From positions 1 to 64,000 of the forward strand of contig JAFEVB010000036.1 in assembly GCA_032629725.1 (NCBI GenBank): a stretch of 64,000 bases of DNA, given 5' to 3'. The stretch comes from Gremmenia infestans. Lineage: Eukaryota > Ascomycota > Leotiomycetes > Helotiales > Hamatocanthoscyphaceae. The position numbers were made by a program, and so were the translations under genes. Each line of letters opens with the position of its first letter. Position 1 is the stretch's first letter. Positions 1-11,235 of this stretch are shown in pieces. Under the pieces are notes generated by a model, which saw nothing but the letters and a program-made list of their open reading frames with translations, did not search any database and was not told the DNA's origin.

Positions 1-90
1 CCCTAACCCTAACCCTAACCCTAACCCTAACCCTAACCCTAACCCTAACCCTAACCCTAACCCTAACCCTAACCCTAACCCTAACCCTAA
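1..90. repeat. Telomere repeat (CCCTAA)15
   Basis: Fifteen perfect tandem CCCTAA hexamers start at the first base and stop sharply before CTTAGATGG. CCCTAA read inward from the 5' end is the C-rich strand of the TTAGGG telomere found in filamentous fungi, so base 1 is at or very near a chromosome end. Confidence 0.98.
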
Positions 91-1767
91 CTTAGATGGT
101 TAAATATAAGTCTTAGGTGTGCTTATTTAGATAACTCTATAGAAGATAGAATAGATTTTCTAGACCGTATATTTATAAGTAGTAGATAGGTATTACTGCT
201 ATAAATAATTATTAGACCACTTTAGGCTTTATCTACGCTAAACTAGGATTAGATAGCTTTAATATTATTAGGAATCATAGGAAATATTAATAGAACTCTT
301 AGACCTATATAAGGGGGGACTTATAAAGCGGTTGCTTTTAGTAATATAAACTTAGAAACCTTTAATATTATAGCGTATTACTACGCGATATATAGTAGCT
401 ATATAAACCTCTAACCCTAAGGTCGGTGACGGTAACAAATTCCGGGATTTGATTTTGGGTGCATCTTTTCAGATAAGTAGATAGGTCTTGGTATGTCGTT
501 GCTTGCTGCAGTAGTGTTGCTCGCTTCTCTATTATTAGAGAAAAGGCATTGTCAGCAAAACCATTTCTGGTGACGAAATGGTTCTCTTTGGCAAAAAGCT
601 TATTAAGCTGGAAAAAGCTCTCAAGATCGAGGCTGTGGATCCCTAGACATGAAGCAGAGGTCGTAAAGAGGAGAAATGACAATCCTAACTAGGTTTGAAT
701 GTTTAGCTTGAAACCTCGATTAGGGTATATTAATATACCTTCATATCAACAGAAATCACACGGATAGATTTAGTTGTTTTCGTAAATAATAATCTCAATA
801 TTTATGAAAGTAAGCTACAAGACTTAGAGCTAGATTAGTTTCGCTAAAAACGAAGAAGAATGCTTAAAGTGTAAAGCTTTTCTTTGTTTGCTTTATATAT
901 AATATTCTATATGCCTTTATATAGTCATCTTTATATAGTATTAAATTATTAGATTCTAACTTCTAAAAATAACACCTTCTATCGCAAGCATATTCCTAGC
1001 ATATTAATTAGAAGGATTATAGCTTAGAGCTTTTACAACTTAAGAATCCTTTGCTTTCGTTAACTCTAAAGCTTTATACACTAGAGTAGAGCGTCGCATA
1101 GGCGGCGGAGTAAATCATTGGTAAATTTTCAGCATATCAGGTTGGGAGGATTCAGGCTTGGAGCTTTTACTAAATGTTTCTGACTTTCTATCAAATTCAC
1201 AGCCACTTATGCTATATGATATGACGTTTATGGGTGTGTTAATATAAGAGCTGCCTTGCAGGTGACGGTAAAACCAACCAACCAACCCACCAACCAACAG
1301 ATGTTAATAGCTCCCTAGTATTACTAATATAATTATTCGAGAAAGCCTAACTATCAAACTCGTATGCAGATGTTGGTGCTTATCAGCCAACGGGGCCAAC
1401 CAACAAATATAAATAGCTCCTGTGGATACTGCCAAGGGTATTAGAGGAAGTCCAACAACCAAATTAGAATCAACCTATGACTGGGTCTATGGATCCAAGG
1501 CCTATTATGTCCTCGTCTCATGTCTTTTGGTGAGCCTGATCTGATGGATCTGTGGGCGCAGCATAAGGTAAGACCTCGTGGGAATATTCCCATCAATACT
1601 TTATATTCGTCAAAATGCAAAGGAAGTTGGCATTAATTTCGTTCTCTAGCAATTACGTCTTGGAAACATTACTTTACACCTTCTCCACCACACCAACTGC
1701 CCTTGAGTTTCACTCACAGACTACTAAACATTTCATCGCCGGACAATATTCCTCAAAGTCCACGATA
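91..1767. other. Subtelomeric AT-rich DNA, no intact gene recognised
   Basis: Strongly AT-rich with many TA-rich stretches and frequent stops, as expected of subtelomeric DNA, possibly decayed by repeat-induced point mutation (inference). A minus-strand open frame at 368-682 encodes about 104 residues of ordinary-looking composition (Phe/Leu-rich start, then a polar stretch) that I cannot assign; it may be a relic. CCAACCAAC-type motifs occur near 1273-1300 and 1395-1405 and recur in the minisatellite near 3 kb. Confidence 0.6.
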
Positions 1768-2436
1768 ATGCGTTTCTTCTTTTTACTTTCCAGTATATCA
1801 ATGCTTCCACATACACTATCTGTAGCAGCTGCTACGAACGAATCATCCATTATTCCCCGAGATGATTCTTTTGCGACAAATTTCGGGCCCGACTGCGACT
1901 GGGCTAAAAAGTATGACCCTGATACATACTTGCAATGCAACTCTACGATCAATTATCCGCAATTTACCGTCCAAGGTCCTCGAAGGGGTGGGAACCAACC
2001 CACTCTCAGCTACTTAATTCTCATGACTGGAACCGGCCAAAACGTCAGTACATGGTGCACTGGTATCATGACCGCTATTCAACATATTTGCGGGAATAGA
2101 TTGATCCAAAACTATGAATGCATCGCCAATACCAATAGTATGGGATCATACGCGCTCGACGGTGATAATAATTGGCAACTTGTTGGCAACGCAGGCCTAC
2201 AATTGTCATTCGATATAATCTACGGACGCAATTCATTTTCCGGCATAGATCACGATCACGAGTGCACGGCACTAGCTATCTCAACTGGAACTTGCGCTGG
2301 CGTATTGATCTCAAATGGGGCCACATGTTATAGCACGGGCTACCTCGCACCAGAATCAGACACTTCGGAGAATGAGTTGAGTGGCCCAGACGACGGTTCT
2401 ACACCGCCAGCAATTGACCCCTTCAAGAGTCAATAA
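1768..2436 (+). CDS. Secreted cysteine-containing protein, unknown function
   Basis: The open frame extends upstream to 1615, but the ATG at 1768 is preferred because it gives a clean signal peptide: MRFFFLLSS, a hydrophobic core and an Ala-rich cleavage region. The mature part (222 aa with signal) has eight cysteines, including CDW, WCTG, ICGN, YECIA, HECTA, GTCAG and ATCYS contexts, several N-x-S/T sites and an acidic Ser/Pro-rich tail. These are features of small secreted, effector-like fungal proteins. A P-R-D-D step after the signal could be a propeptide site. I do not recognise a domain. It lies 1.7 kb from the telomere beside another secreted protein gene. No intron is needed. Confidence 0.6.
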   Translation: MRFFFLLSSISMLPHTLSVAAATNESSIIPRDDSFATNFGPDCDWAKKYDPDTYLQCNSTINYPQFTVQGPRRGGNQPTLSYLILMTGTGQNVSTWCTGIMTAIQHICGNRLIQNYECIANTNSMGSYALDGDNNWQLVGNAGLQLSFDIIYGRNSFSGIDHDHECTALAISTGTCAGVLISNGATCYSTGYLAPESDTSENELSGPDDGSTPPAIDPFKSQ

Positions 2437-3418
2437 AAGCCAGGGCTTGGGAGCAGTAGGAAGAATAATTGTTTTGCCGAATTCAGAAGAGTGCGCAATG
2501 GTGGTAGCCTTTTCAAGAGCTTTATCAAGCAATTACGCCTTGTTAGATGTCGGCAAAGAGTTGTTATTTAGACCAAATAGAAAGATTGTGTAAAATTTCT
2601 CTTCTTCTCCATTTATTAGTAACTCTTATGTCATTCAGATATGCAGAATGCAAGTATTCTGTATTTTCTTGAGAGGAATCTGGTTAGTTGATCTAAATTT
2701 GACCGATTAGGTGATTTCTAAAATAAATCACCTATACGACAGTAACATTGGACGAACATTATTAAATAGTACAATCAGGGAGAAGGGAGAAAAAGAAGGG
2801 AGAGGGGAGGAGGGAAACGGCAAGTCTGATTCTTTATTACCTTTGCCACCAATCGCCGCATTTGAAGACCAGTTTCACTAATAACCTCCCTTGCTCCTAA
2901 ATAGTTAAGACTTGCATAGGATCCTCCATCTTGTTCATTCTGCATACTATCACTCTACCACCCAATATCACCTTACCATTGATCTTTTACTCTACCAACC
3001 AACATGACTCCGCCAACCAACATGACTTCGCCAACCAACATGACTCCGCCAACCAACATGACTCCGCCAACCAACACGACTCCGCCAACCAACATTTTCT
3101 GAAACTTATCTAGTCGTGGTATTCATCCTTCTATTATGACTTACTGCTTTGCCACCCAACACTCTGCCACCCTGGGCTCCTTCTTACGTTTCGCAAACTT
3201 ATCTGTTTCTTATGGTTATTGTCACTACTTTACCACCCAACATTTGCGGCTGAGTGAATCATGACCAAAAAATCAAGTTCCTAAAATAGATATGGAATGT
3301 CGCGCAATCGCATAAAGCTTTTGTATACCGTAATCTCTACCACTTCCTCAAACTCTCTCCTTCGACAAATATCCCTCTTTCTACTTTCTCCCAAATTCAA
3401 TAGGACAAATCTTCCAAC
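2437..3418. other. Intergenic, mostly non-coding
   Basis: Contains purine-rich DNA (about 2780-2820) and the 18-bp minisatellite annotated separately. Frames such as 2931-3113 are products of that repeat (repeating NQHDSA) and are not credible genes. ACCACCCAA motifs recur near 2957, 3153 and 3232. Confidence 0.6.
2994..3095. repeat. 18-bp minisatellite (CCAACCAACATGACTCCG)
   Basis: About five head-to-tail copies of an 18-bp unit with single-base variants (ACTCCG/ACTTCG, ATG/ACG) are followed by a truncated copy. The unit is C/A-rich and shares its CCAACCAAC core with sequences near 1.28 and 1.40 kb. It lies 320 bp upstream of the CVNH gene. Confidence 0.85.
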
Positions 3419-3965
3419 ATGCGTTTTCACTTCTCTTTTATTGCACTCGGATATGTTGCCGCCACTGTCAAAGCATGGAGTGGATTCTTGAAAGAATGCA
3501 ATGGGAGTTCAACGCACTTAGAAGACGGAATAGCAAACGCAAATATCCTGTCAACACAGTGTCCAAACGCCAACAAACATTACATTGTCACTTCAGTCGA
3601 TCTCAACGGATGTCTAAATAATAATGGAGGCAAACTGTTTGTAAGTCGTCTTAATCTCCATTCAAGGAAAAGACTTTGCTAATGATATGTCAAGTGTGGA
3701 GGGTAACATGCACCTGTAACTAAAATCTCGTAGGATACTAACATGAGTTTGTTGCAGGGGAGGATTTGCAGCGTCTTGCAACCAGCCTGGGAAGTTGTGC
3801 ACCCTTCGGGAAGATATTCTCTGGTGTGATTGTGGAGCAGGAAATACAACAATAGACCTTAGTATGAGTTTTCTACAGTACAACTATATTGAAAAAATAA
3901 CGATATGCTAACAGTCGTCTACAGATCTATGTCTTGGCAATAATGCCGGTACACTCACCTGTTAA
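3419..3965 (+). CDS. Small secreted CVNH (cyanovirin-N homology) lectin-like protein
   Basis: Exons 3419-3636, 3758-3861 and 3925-3965 join to 120 aa. A signal peptide (MRFHFSFIALGYVAATVKA) is followed by one CVNH domain: F-x-K-E-C near the start, S-V-D-L-N-G-C-L-N-N in the first half, F-A-A-S-C-N and L-W-C-D-C-G mid-domain, and the mirrored T-I-D-L-N-x-C-L-x-N-N-A-G-T-L at the end. This is the internal two-fold repeat known for CVNH, a family that binds carbohydrate. Intron 1 must use a GTTTGT donor, four bases before a stronger-looking GTAAGT, to keep the CVNH frame. Both introns have branch-like TACTAAC/TGCTAAC sequences. Secretion and the lectin role are inferred from the family. Confidence 0.8.
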
Positions 3966-4609
3966 TTTGGCTTTTTATGGTAAGGAGGATGCAGATCATA
4001 ATGCATTAAGGCATATCGTGATATTCAAATCAATATACTTGATTCGGTCATTTATTTCTCTTCGCTGTAAACGTGATAGTGTTGTGTACGACAAAAGTTA
4101 TGGCAGAATTGCAGTCTAGAACAAAGGCGATGACGTTCTTGTTGACCGTATCTTCTTATGGATATTTAAAGAGCGACGAGCCTAAGTACAATTACAGTAT
4201 GCTGTGATGAATCAGCATAAGCCTTCAACTTTTCAGCTCTTTCCCTTATTGGGTAAAATCACGTGCGTAGCCGAATCGGGCTACTGGGGGTCTATCTAAG
4301 GGTTCCTTCTCCGTTCTGTAGCCTTTGTCCTTTCTAGCTATCAATCCACTTTTGGATTCCCATCTGCTTTGACCTAGTCAGCCTTTTTTTGAGCTGCCTA
4401 CCTCCCTCACTCTTACATTGTACTGTTGTATTGCCACGTGCTCAAACGTTGGTGGCGCAGCTATGTTGGTTGGAAATCTCACATAAGGCCCCGCACCTTT
4501 TCCGTCTGTCGTCTTATTTCTAAAAAAAACAGAAATTCTGAAGCCGTACAACATCAATCATTCTTTCTGCAGTCTCAAAACACCCCCACTCATTCCTTGA
4601 ACTGTTATC
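3966..4609. other. Intergenic, nothing recognised
   Basis: 3' flank of the CVNH gene and 5' flank of the next gene. Pyrimidine-rich tracts (4380-4420, 4540-4600) fit a fungal promoter/5' UTR. No credible coding frame. Confidence 0.5.
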
Positions 4610-5470
4610 ATGGCGGAAAAGAAAGTTCCTTTGAAGTCGTGCATGTTCGGCTGCATCCCAGGACTCATCGACCCCGTACCACCTTACACAACTATCGAAA
4701 AATACCTCTACACCTCTTCATCTCCTGACAGCGCAGCAGCAGAGCTTGTACAACCCTTGAACGACAACACCTGTCTTCAAGCAGCCTCCGACTCCCCTTT
4801 ACAGGTAGATTGGTACATCAATTCTATATTCGCCGAGATCCTAAGCATGGCAACTCAGATCCCGTGGGATCATCCGTGGCACAAACGACTTGCAGCACTG
4901 ATAGAAGCACTTGGGAAGCAGGCAGCACCACCAGAAGAAGTCCTCGTCACATTCGCGGAACGATATGCCGTCGGCGACTTCAAGTGGAGCAATTTCCCTA
5001 CGTTCGGGATGCAGCATGCCGAGGAATTCAACTATAAGAACAGATACATTGAAGCAAATCTAGCTATGGATGCTTGGTCGCCTCAGGAGTGGCTTAGCAT
5101 GAACGCGTTTCTTGCTACACTCGTCGCAGAGGGATTCGGACCTCTAACTCAAACGTTTGCAAGATCTGGGTTCAAGGTCTTGGTACATACTCTGGAGATT
5201 ACACGGACTGTGGCGGCTCTCGAGGATAACGTTCCCAGCGCTGCGGTATGGATTATTGCGGCAGGGAATGATTTTCGTGAAAATCGAGGGGTGAAAATGG
5301 ATCTTGGATTGGGTAGCGCTCTTGCTTCTCATTTCAAAGGTCCAAATACATTGAATGATGAACGGTGGAAGTTTTGGGAAGACAGATTTCAGAATCTAGC
5401 AAGACGGAATGACTTGAGTTTAGAGACAAGGTCTTGGGCTTCAAGGGCTGCAAGTTGCATGGCCAGTTGA
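4610..5470 (+). CDS. DUF3632-like protein of unknown function
   Basis: Intronless 286-aa frame. Hallmarks: an N-terminal stretch with a short Cys-x-x-x-Cys, P-W-D-H-P-W-H near residue 82, Y-I-E-A-N-L-A-M-D-A-W-S-P-Q-E-W-L-S-M-N-A-F-L-A in the middle, an Ala-rich helical region ending A-A-V-W-I-I-A-A-G, then W-K-F-W-E-D-R-F near the C-terminus. This layout resembles the fungus-specific DUF3632 family, usually lone genes of about 250-350 aa with no known reaction. The family name is from memory of its pattern and needs a profile search. The ATG follows a pyrimidine-rich leader. Confidence 0.65.
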   Translation: MAEKKVPLKSCMFGCIPGLIDPVPPYTTIEKYLYTSSSPDSAAAELVQPLNDNTCLQAASDSPLQVDWYINSIFAEILSMATQIPWDHPWHKRLAALIEALGKQAAPPEEVLVTFAERYAVGDFKWSNFPTFGMQHAEEFNYKNRYIEANLAMDAWSPQEWLSMNAFLATLVAEGFGPLTQTFARSGFKVLVHTLEITRTVAALEDNVPSAAVWIIAAGNDFRENRGVKMDLGLGSALASHFKGPNTLNDERWKFWEDRFQNLARRNDLSLETRSWASRAASCMAS

Positions 5471-5884
5471 CATAGAATGAACTTCGGGCTTATCGATGCT
5501 TACAAATGTGCATTAGTATTCCCTAGGTCCAAAAAAATACAAACAGATAATCAGCAGTCATCCTGACCATCTAAGTCCAGAATCCAGAATCCAGAAACAG
5601 CTCCCTATCCGGCGGCCTGTGGATTGTTCTGTTTAACCCAGATAGAGTCCTCAGGGTGACACCGAAGCCTCCCGCTCAATAACAATTCCGAGTGCCGATG
5701 AGATACAAGTGGATTCTTGTCAAGTATGCAGTCCTACGCAGATGTTCCACTACTAGTAACTGTAATAACTTTTACCCCTCCACTTGTCAAAAGACGAATT
5801 TCATAATGATCTTTTCATTTTAGAACCGGAAAAACGCTTCCGTACCTAATCCTATAACAAAAGCCCTCTTCATTTCATTCCGTA
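5471..5884. other. Intergenic, nothing recognised
   Basis: Unremarkable sequence between the DUF3632-like gene and the ADH pseudogene. A direct repeat (TCCAGAATCCAGAATCCAGAA) occurs near 5577-5597. Confidence 0.5.
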
Positions 5885-6516
5885 CTACACTTCCAGGCGA
5901 CCTAGGCCACTCTCACCCCTTGAAATAGCAAGCCTTTCCCCAGATACCAGCCCACATTTCAGCAAGCTAGAGTAAGAGGTGATTCTCCCACACAGAAAAA
6001 GAGCTGCTTCCTCGTTGCCGACACCCCGGTGTAATATGCCTGGCGTAGAATGCTTTAAATATCGTGTACTGCTGAAATGTCCCGGCAATATAACGCCCGA
6101 AATTATCCTGGTTAGGACAGTAGGTTTCGAGGTCTCGAATGCTTGTGCAGCATTCGCAAGTCTAGCCTAGCGCGGCAATCTATTTCAATCCTGCTCGATC
6201 TCCTATGGCGAAACTGTTCACATTTGTCCCTATCGCCACAATAATGCCTGCTCCTTCGTGGCCTCCGACAGTGGTTGTCATTGGACATAATAGATAGTCT
6301 CCTTGGAAAATGTTAGCAGTTTCGATAACCACGAAATAGTCGCTGTGACTGACCTTTCATCAAGCGTAAGTCACTATCGCAAACGCCAGGATACTCAATC
6401 TTCACGAGGATTTCTTCATCCTTTGGAACAGGGAGCTCTATTTCGCGTATCTCGAATTGAGCTGCAGGTCCGGGCTGTACTACGACAGCTGCAAATTGCT
6501 TTGTAGGAATTTGCAT
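5885..6516 (-). pseudogene. Zinc-type alcohol dehydrogenase pseudogene
   Basis: Read on the minus strand, exon 1 (6516-6354) encodes a typical GroES-like ADH start: K-Q-F-A-A-V-V-V-Q-P-G, E-I-E-L-P-V-P-K-D-E-E-I-L-V-K-I and G-V-C-D-S-D-L. A 52-nt intron ends with a TGCTAAC branch-like site. Exon 2 from 6301 continues T-T-V-G-G-H-E-G-A-G, the zinc/His motif. It then hits an in-frame TAG at 6182-6180 where the family has Trp (GLK-W), and another stop shortly after. Beyond them recognisable ADH sequence continues with frame changes: L-E-T-Y-C-P-N-Q-D, A-G-T-F-Q-Q-Y and S-G-L-G from the Rossmann region. The C-terminal half is absent. The gene is dead; Trp to stop by G-to-A would fit RIP-type mutation (inference). 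Confidence 0.8.
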
Positions 6517-7116
6517 GCTTTTAATTTCTGATTTGTGTTCATTGCTATGTAAAGCAACTTAACTCGAGCTATCTTCTATACAAGATCTACCGTCAATCAT
6601 GATTGGATCAGAGCTAGATATTAGAATCCCAGGTAATCGCCAATGAGAATGGGAGGAAAAGATAAGCGATCGGAAAATGGTGGAATAAGGGGACAAATCT
6701 AATTTCTTTGGAGTGGGGGAGGGGTTGATAGCATGTAGTACAGATTATACGGCGTGACCTGATTCCTGGGATCCCGGCTTACTCTCAGCGGGCTGGCTAT
6801 TATAGCCCTTGATACGCGGATTGCACTTCTGAAATCATGAAATACTCTTTCTCCTCACTCATCTAATTACTCGCCTAGTGATTAGACTACAACTATCAAG
6901 GTCATAAGCCGACTCGACTTTCCGCAGTATAGAATCTTCCTGATGAATTATTCCCCTCTGAAACGGTCTCTCTTCTATAAGTCACGCACATCGAGATTAA
7001 GTATGATACTTTAGCCTCTTAGTTGTTGAACAAATCATCATAATCTTTCAACCTAGCATTTATTATATTACTATGACTTCCTAGAAGAAACCAAGCAGTC
7101 TACACCGATTTGTCTT
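6517..7116. other. Intergenic, nothing recognised
   Basis: 5' flank of the ADH pseudogene and 3' flank of the MFS gene, AT-rich towards 7000. No supported feature. Confidence 0.5.
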
Positions 7117-8933
7117 TCAATGACTCAAAGTATCTTCCACATACTCCCAATAGGCCTTAGCACCACTCTGTCGCATCTTCTTACCCCATGTGATCATGAT
7201 CAAGAATGTTAGGGTAGTAGCAAAAGCAAGAACGCCGATTGCGATAAAGGTATTTTGGGCTCCGGTATTATCAACCCAGGGAGTGACGCCGTAGTTGAAC
7301 GCAAAGTTCATCTGTAAATTGTTAATATGATTTGGGTGGGCTAGAGCGATCGTGACTTACTGTATTCCGAATGAGAATAACAGAAATAAGTGCCTCGCCA
7401 GCCAACTCGCGATAACAGTCTACCACGTAGGTGACTGTGAGGGAACCGGAGCCTGGACCGATGGCTCCTACCATAACCATCCCAATAAGCATAGACCAAT
7501 AGCTAAGCCCGTGAGCATACCCGAGGCCATATAAGAACAGGCCTAACGGAGCTATGATTGCCAAGACTCCGAATAGCCACAGTCGAAATTCGGGTTCCAT
7601 GACACCCTTGTTGGACTTTGCAAGACGAATGCTAAGTTTATCTGCAAGTTTACCTGCGCAAAACCCGGCAATGTATGTCCCAATCAATTCAGCAATATAA
7701 GACAAGCCAACAGTCTAACAACAATTAGTAAATTCGACTTTGGATCGGCGCTAGACATGTTCTTACCGCTGCAGACCAGTTGTATGGTGGTGATGACAGA
7801 AAAATGCTGACGGTGGCATTTACCACGGAGAACCAGTTGAGAAAGCAACCATAGATGAATCCCCCGAAGATAATCCCGGGAAATTTGAACATCTGCAGAG
7901 GTCGATATACATGTTTGAAAAAAGTATTAGGCCGACCGTTGAGAGGCACAAAGGGAGAGAGTTTCTGCAAGTATGTTTTGACTGGATACGAGGTACCCTG
8001 GCTTTGCTCGGGCATTGGGGTAACATCTCCACTATGGTTCTTAACTCCATAGTCCTTGGTTTCTCCATTAATTGATCCTGTGGATGGAGTAGTGATAGTA
8101 GGAAGAGCTTCCCGGTGATACATAGTCTCTTCCATCATGAAGAAGCAGACCACAAATCCCACGGCATTTAGAATGGAACACCACCATAATACCCACGGCC
8201 ATCCCATAGCATTTGTGATGTAACCTGCGGGGACAGCTGCAAGTTGCCCGCCGTAAAGAGCCATAACGTACAAGCCCATGTAAGTACCACGCTCGTGGGT
8301 GAACCACTAACAGAAATCAGTAACTATTGATGTATTCACTGAAGCTTACTGATTGCGTACTAAATCAGCCATGACAACTTCAGCCAAAGCCTCCGAAGGA
8401 GCTCCGAAAAACCCAATGAGTATTCGGCTTGCAATCCAGGTAGCGTTGGTCTTGGCATATCCTGCCCAAAGATTCATCATACATGTTCCTAGCAAACAGG
8501 AGAGAAACACTCCTCGTCGACCAAAAGTCAACGCAAGCGGCTGCCAGAACAAAAGACCCCAGCCAAATAAAAGATACATGTAGCCCGTGCCTTGGTTCAG
8601 ATGCGTAAGACTAATTCCGCTCTCCTCGTAGATCGGAACAAATACTGAGAAGCATGCCGATGAAGAGCAGCAGATACACCAGGTGAACAATAAAGCACAC
8701 AAGGTGGCTCTCCATTTTCGCCATTTGGACCAGTTCAACGGATCGTTGGGATCAGCACTAGGCGCTGGATTCAAGATAATCTCCTTTTCGGCAGTGCTAT
8801 GTTTTGCACGAATCTCGCCATTGAGATCGACCTAGTATGTTGATGTTATTGCATGTTTCTACTCGTTAAGATAATTAACACAAACCAAGGTGACCGTGCC
8901 AGGCGATTCTCTGTGTTCAATTGTAACATTCAT
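7117..8933 (-). CDS. MFS transporter, DHA1/HOL1-like drug or polyamine family
   Basis: Five exons on the minus strand: 8933-8886, 8831-8361, 8306-7767, 7714-7361 and 7311-7117, giving 535 aa. The N-terminal cytoplasmic part ends with N-D-P-L-N-W-S-K-W-R-K-W, typical of the fungal 12-TM major facilitator group that includes Hol1 and multidrug exporters. Twelve hydrophobic segments follow, with F-G-R-R-G after TM2, T-H-E-R-G-T-Y-M-G after TM4 and a long hydrophilic central loop with Ser/Thr residues. Intron 2 must use the GTACGC donor, not the nearby GTAAGC, so that A-D-L joins W-F-T-H-E-R-G. The plasma-membrane location and H+ antiport are family inference; substrate unknown. It is divergent from the aldehyde dehydrogenase gene 770 bp away, so a shared promoter is possible. 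Confidence 0.9.
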
Positions 8934-9703
8934 GATGAATCTGAAATTTTCAATGTTTGATGAAAGCATCCATTGAAATTAGCATGCTACATGTAACAAA
9001 TATAAGAAGCCCAGGCTAACAAAAGTGGAGGACTCGTCCCCACTTATAGCAATCAAGAATGGAGGCTTATCGATACATAAGATATGCTTTATAGGGCTGC
9101 TAAGCTTCTGTCGCCGTGTCACGACATGAATCACGCGGATATGACCGCTTGGCTAGGTTAGTCACGCCATGGTTGGTGCTGCGCTGTATTCTAATATTTC
9201 AGACATAGCAATTTAAAACACTGAATTCAGTTCCACGTTTAGTTTGCATGTGGCTTCATTTTCTACTATTTCAATCTTCTACGTATCTTGTTGTAAGTTT
9301 TACCTACTCAAAACTGCTACGGTAGGTTGAAAATACCCTAGAACTGCATCTTGATTTCCTTCTTGTAATACCACGTCTGAGAACCCAGATGTTAGAAGTA
9401 TAGTAGAGGATTCCGATTCGTGTTACCGGTCTGACATCCTACATCTTGTAAAATGCAGTCCAGTTTCACTATCTAAACTTATAGTACGTGCCGTAATCAA
9501 CATGTGATCATGACCAAAGCAAGAGGATTGCCCTAGAAGCAAATCAGAGGAGCCCCACTCAGGAGATATGAGTTTGGGGTAACGATCGACTTAACCCCAC
9601 CCTCGTTATCTTTTTATCTCTTAGAATTAAACTGCTTCCAGTCTTTTAACTCCGATCCGTACCTTTCTTTATCCCACCTTTTGCAAATTCGGTAGCATTC
9701 AGT
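8934..9703. other. Divergent promoter region between MFS and ALDH genes
   Basis: 770 bp between two divergently transcribed starts, mixed composition, no coding frame. It may hold shared regulatory sites, but I cannot name one. Confidence 0.45.
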
Positions 9704-11235
9704 ATGAACAACTTTACGGCAACCCCACTACACGATATCCCATCCGTAGCAAAGTCTCTACAAACAACATTTAAGCTTGGGAAGACGAGAGATATTGCCT
9801 TCAGAAAGAACCAACTAAAGCAGTTCTGGAAGCTCATTGATGTTCGTCTCCTGTCTGCAACGATGCTCTCAAAACCACTAACTGTTGTATTGTAGGAGAA
9901 TGAAGTAGAGCTGCAACAATGCTTGTTTCAAGATTTGGGAAAGCCTGTCCTTGAGGCTCAAGTAATGGAGTTGATGTCTATCAAAAATGAGATTGTCCAC
10001 ACGTTAACGAATATGGACACCTGGCTAGCTCCCGAATGCGCTTCGGATATTCCCCTCGAGTATAAACATTTCTCCCCTACCATACACAAACAACCATTAG
10101 GTACTTGTTTAGTCATTGGGTAAGTGAGATTCATTTTCTATGAATGACTGTTTTTGACGTTCGTTCTAGAGCCTGGAACTATCCCTTTGTTCTAGTAGCA
10201 GCCCCATTTCTTGCAGTTATCGCTGCTGGAAATACTGGAATCATGAAGCCAAGTGAACTTGCGCCTGCCACTGCAATGGCACTCGCCAACTTAGTACCAC
10301 GTTATCTCGATCAAAGTTGCTATCGTGTCATCAATGGCGGAGAACCAGCGGTAACAGCACTTTTGAAAGAGAAGTTTGGGCATATCTGCTATACAGGAGG
10401 CGCAAATGTGGGCCGCATTGTTATGCGTGCGGCTGCACATCATCTCACACCTGTTACCTTGGAGTTGGGAGGAAAAAGTCCAGTGATCGTCACAAAAAGC
10501 GCAGATATCATGGTAGCAGCCACAAGAATTGCATATGGCAGATTTGCATGTGCAGGGCAAACATGTGTCGCGCCGGATTATGCAATGGTTGAGGAGTGCG
10601 TGAAAGATGAATTTATAAACGCATTACAGCAAGTCATCAGACGCTTCTATCAAGGAAAGCCGCAAGCCGAAGGCAAAATGGGAAGAATGGTCAACTCGCG
10701 GCATTGGGAACGTGTTACCGACCTTCTTAAAAGAACAAGAGGCAGCATTATAGCTGGAGGTCATGGGGATGAAAAGACCCTCTTCATCGAGCCGACAGTT
10801 GTGAGTAATGTGTCCCTGGATGATGCTCTAATGACGGATGAGATCTTTGGACCAATTCTTCCAGTGATCTCAGTTTCGTCACTTGGAGAGGCATGCGACC
10901 TCGTCTCTCAGATTTTAGAGGATCCGTTAGGTCTCTATTTAATGACGGAAGACTCTAGCGAGGTGGAGTACATTCTGCGAAATACGAGATCCGGGGGAGT
11001 TGTCATCAATGACACGATGACACAGATCGCCGTTCCTAATCTACCCTTTGGTGGTGTAGGTAGAAGTGGAATAGGAGCGTACCGCGGCCAGGCTGGTTTT
11101 GACTCTTGTAGTCATAGAAAAAGTGTTGTTTCAGTTCCTTCAAGCGCAGAGGATAGTCTCCAATGGCGATACCCTACTGGTATAGACGCTGAGAAATTGG
11201 CGTGGATCCGAAACACACTGGAAGCAAAGCCATGA
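9704..11235 (+). CDS. Aldehyde dehydrogenase, ALDH3/fatty-aldehyde type
   Basis: Exons 9704-9841, 9896-10119 and 10170-11235 encode 475 aa, the usual length of the ALDH3 group. The protein shows G-A-W-N-Y-P-F near residue 121, K-P-S-E-L-A-P-A-T-A, T-L-E-L-G-G-K-S-P with the general-base Glu near residue 219, G-Q-T-C-V-A-P-D-Y with the catalytic Cys near residue 253, and the late E-I-F-G-P-I-L-P-V and N-D-T-x9-P-F-G-G-V-G-x-S-G motifs. It should oxidise medium or long-chain aldehydes with NAD(P)+. There is no clear C-terminal membrane anchor. All catalytic residues are present, so the enzyme is probably active. The gene is divergent from an MFS transporter. Confidence 0.93.

Noticed and set aside
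368..682. Possible transposon- or helicase-derived ORF near the telomere
   Set aside because: Composition looks coding, but no diagnostic motif of a RecQ-type telomere-linked helicase or transposase is visible; left as unassigned relic.
2931..3113. Plus-strand frame encoding repeated NQHDSA
   Set aside because: It is the translation of the 18-bp minisatellite; other frames are equally open and there is no gene context.
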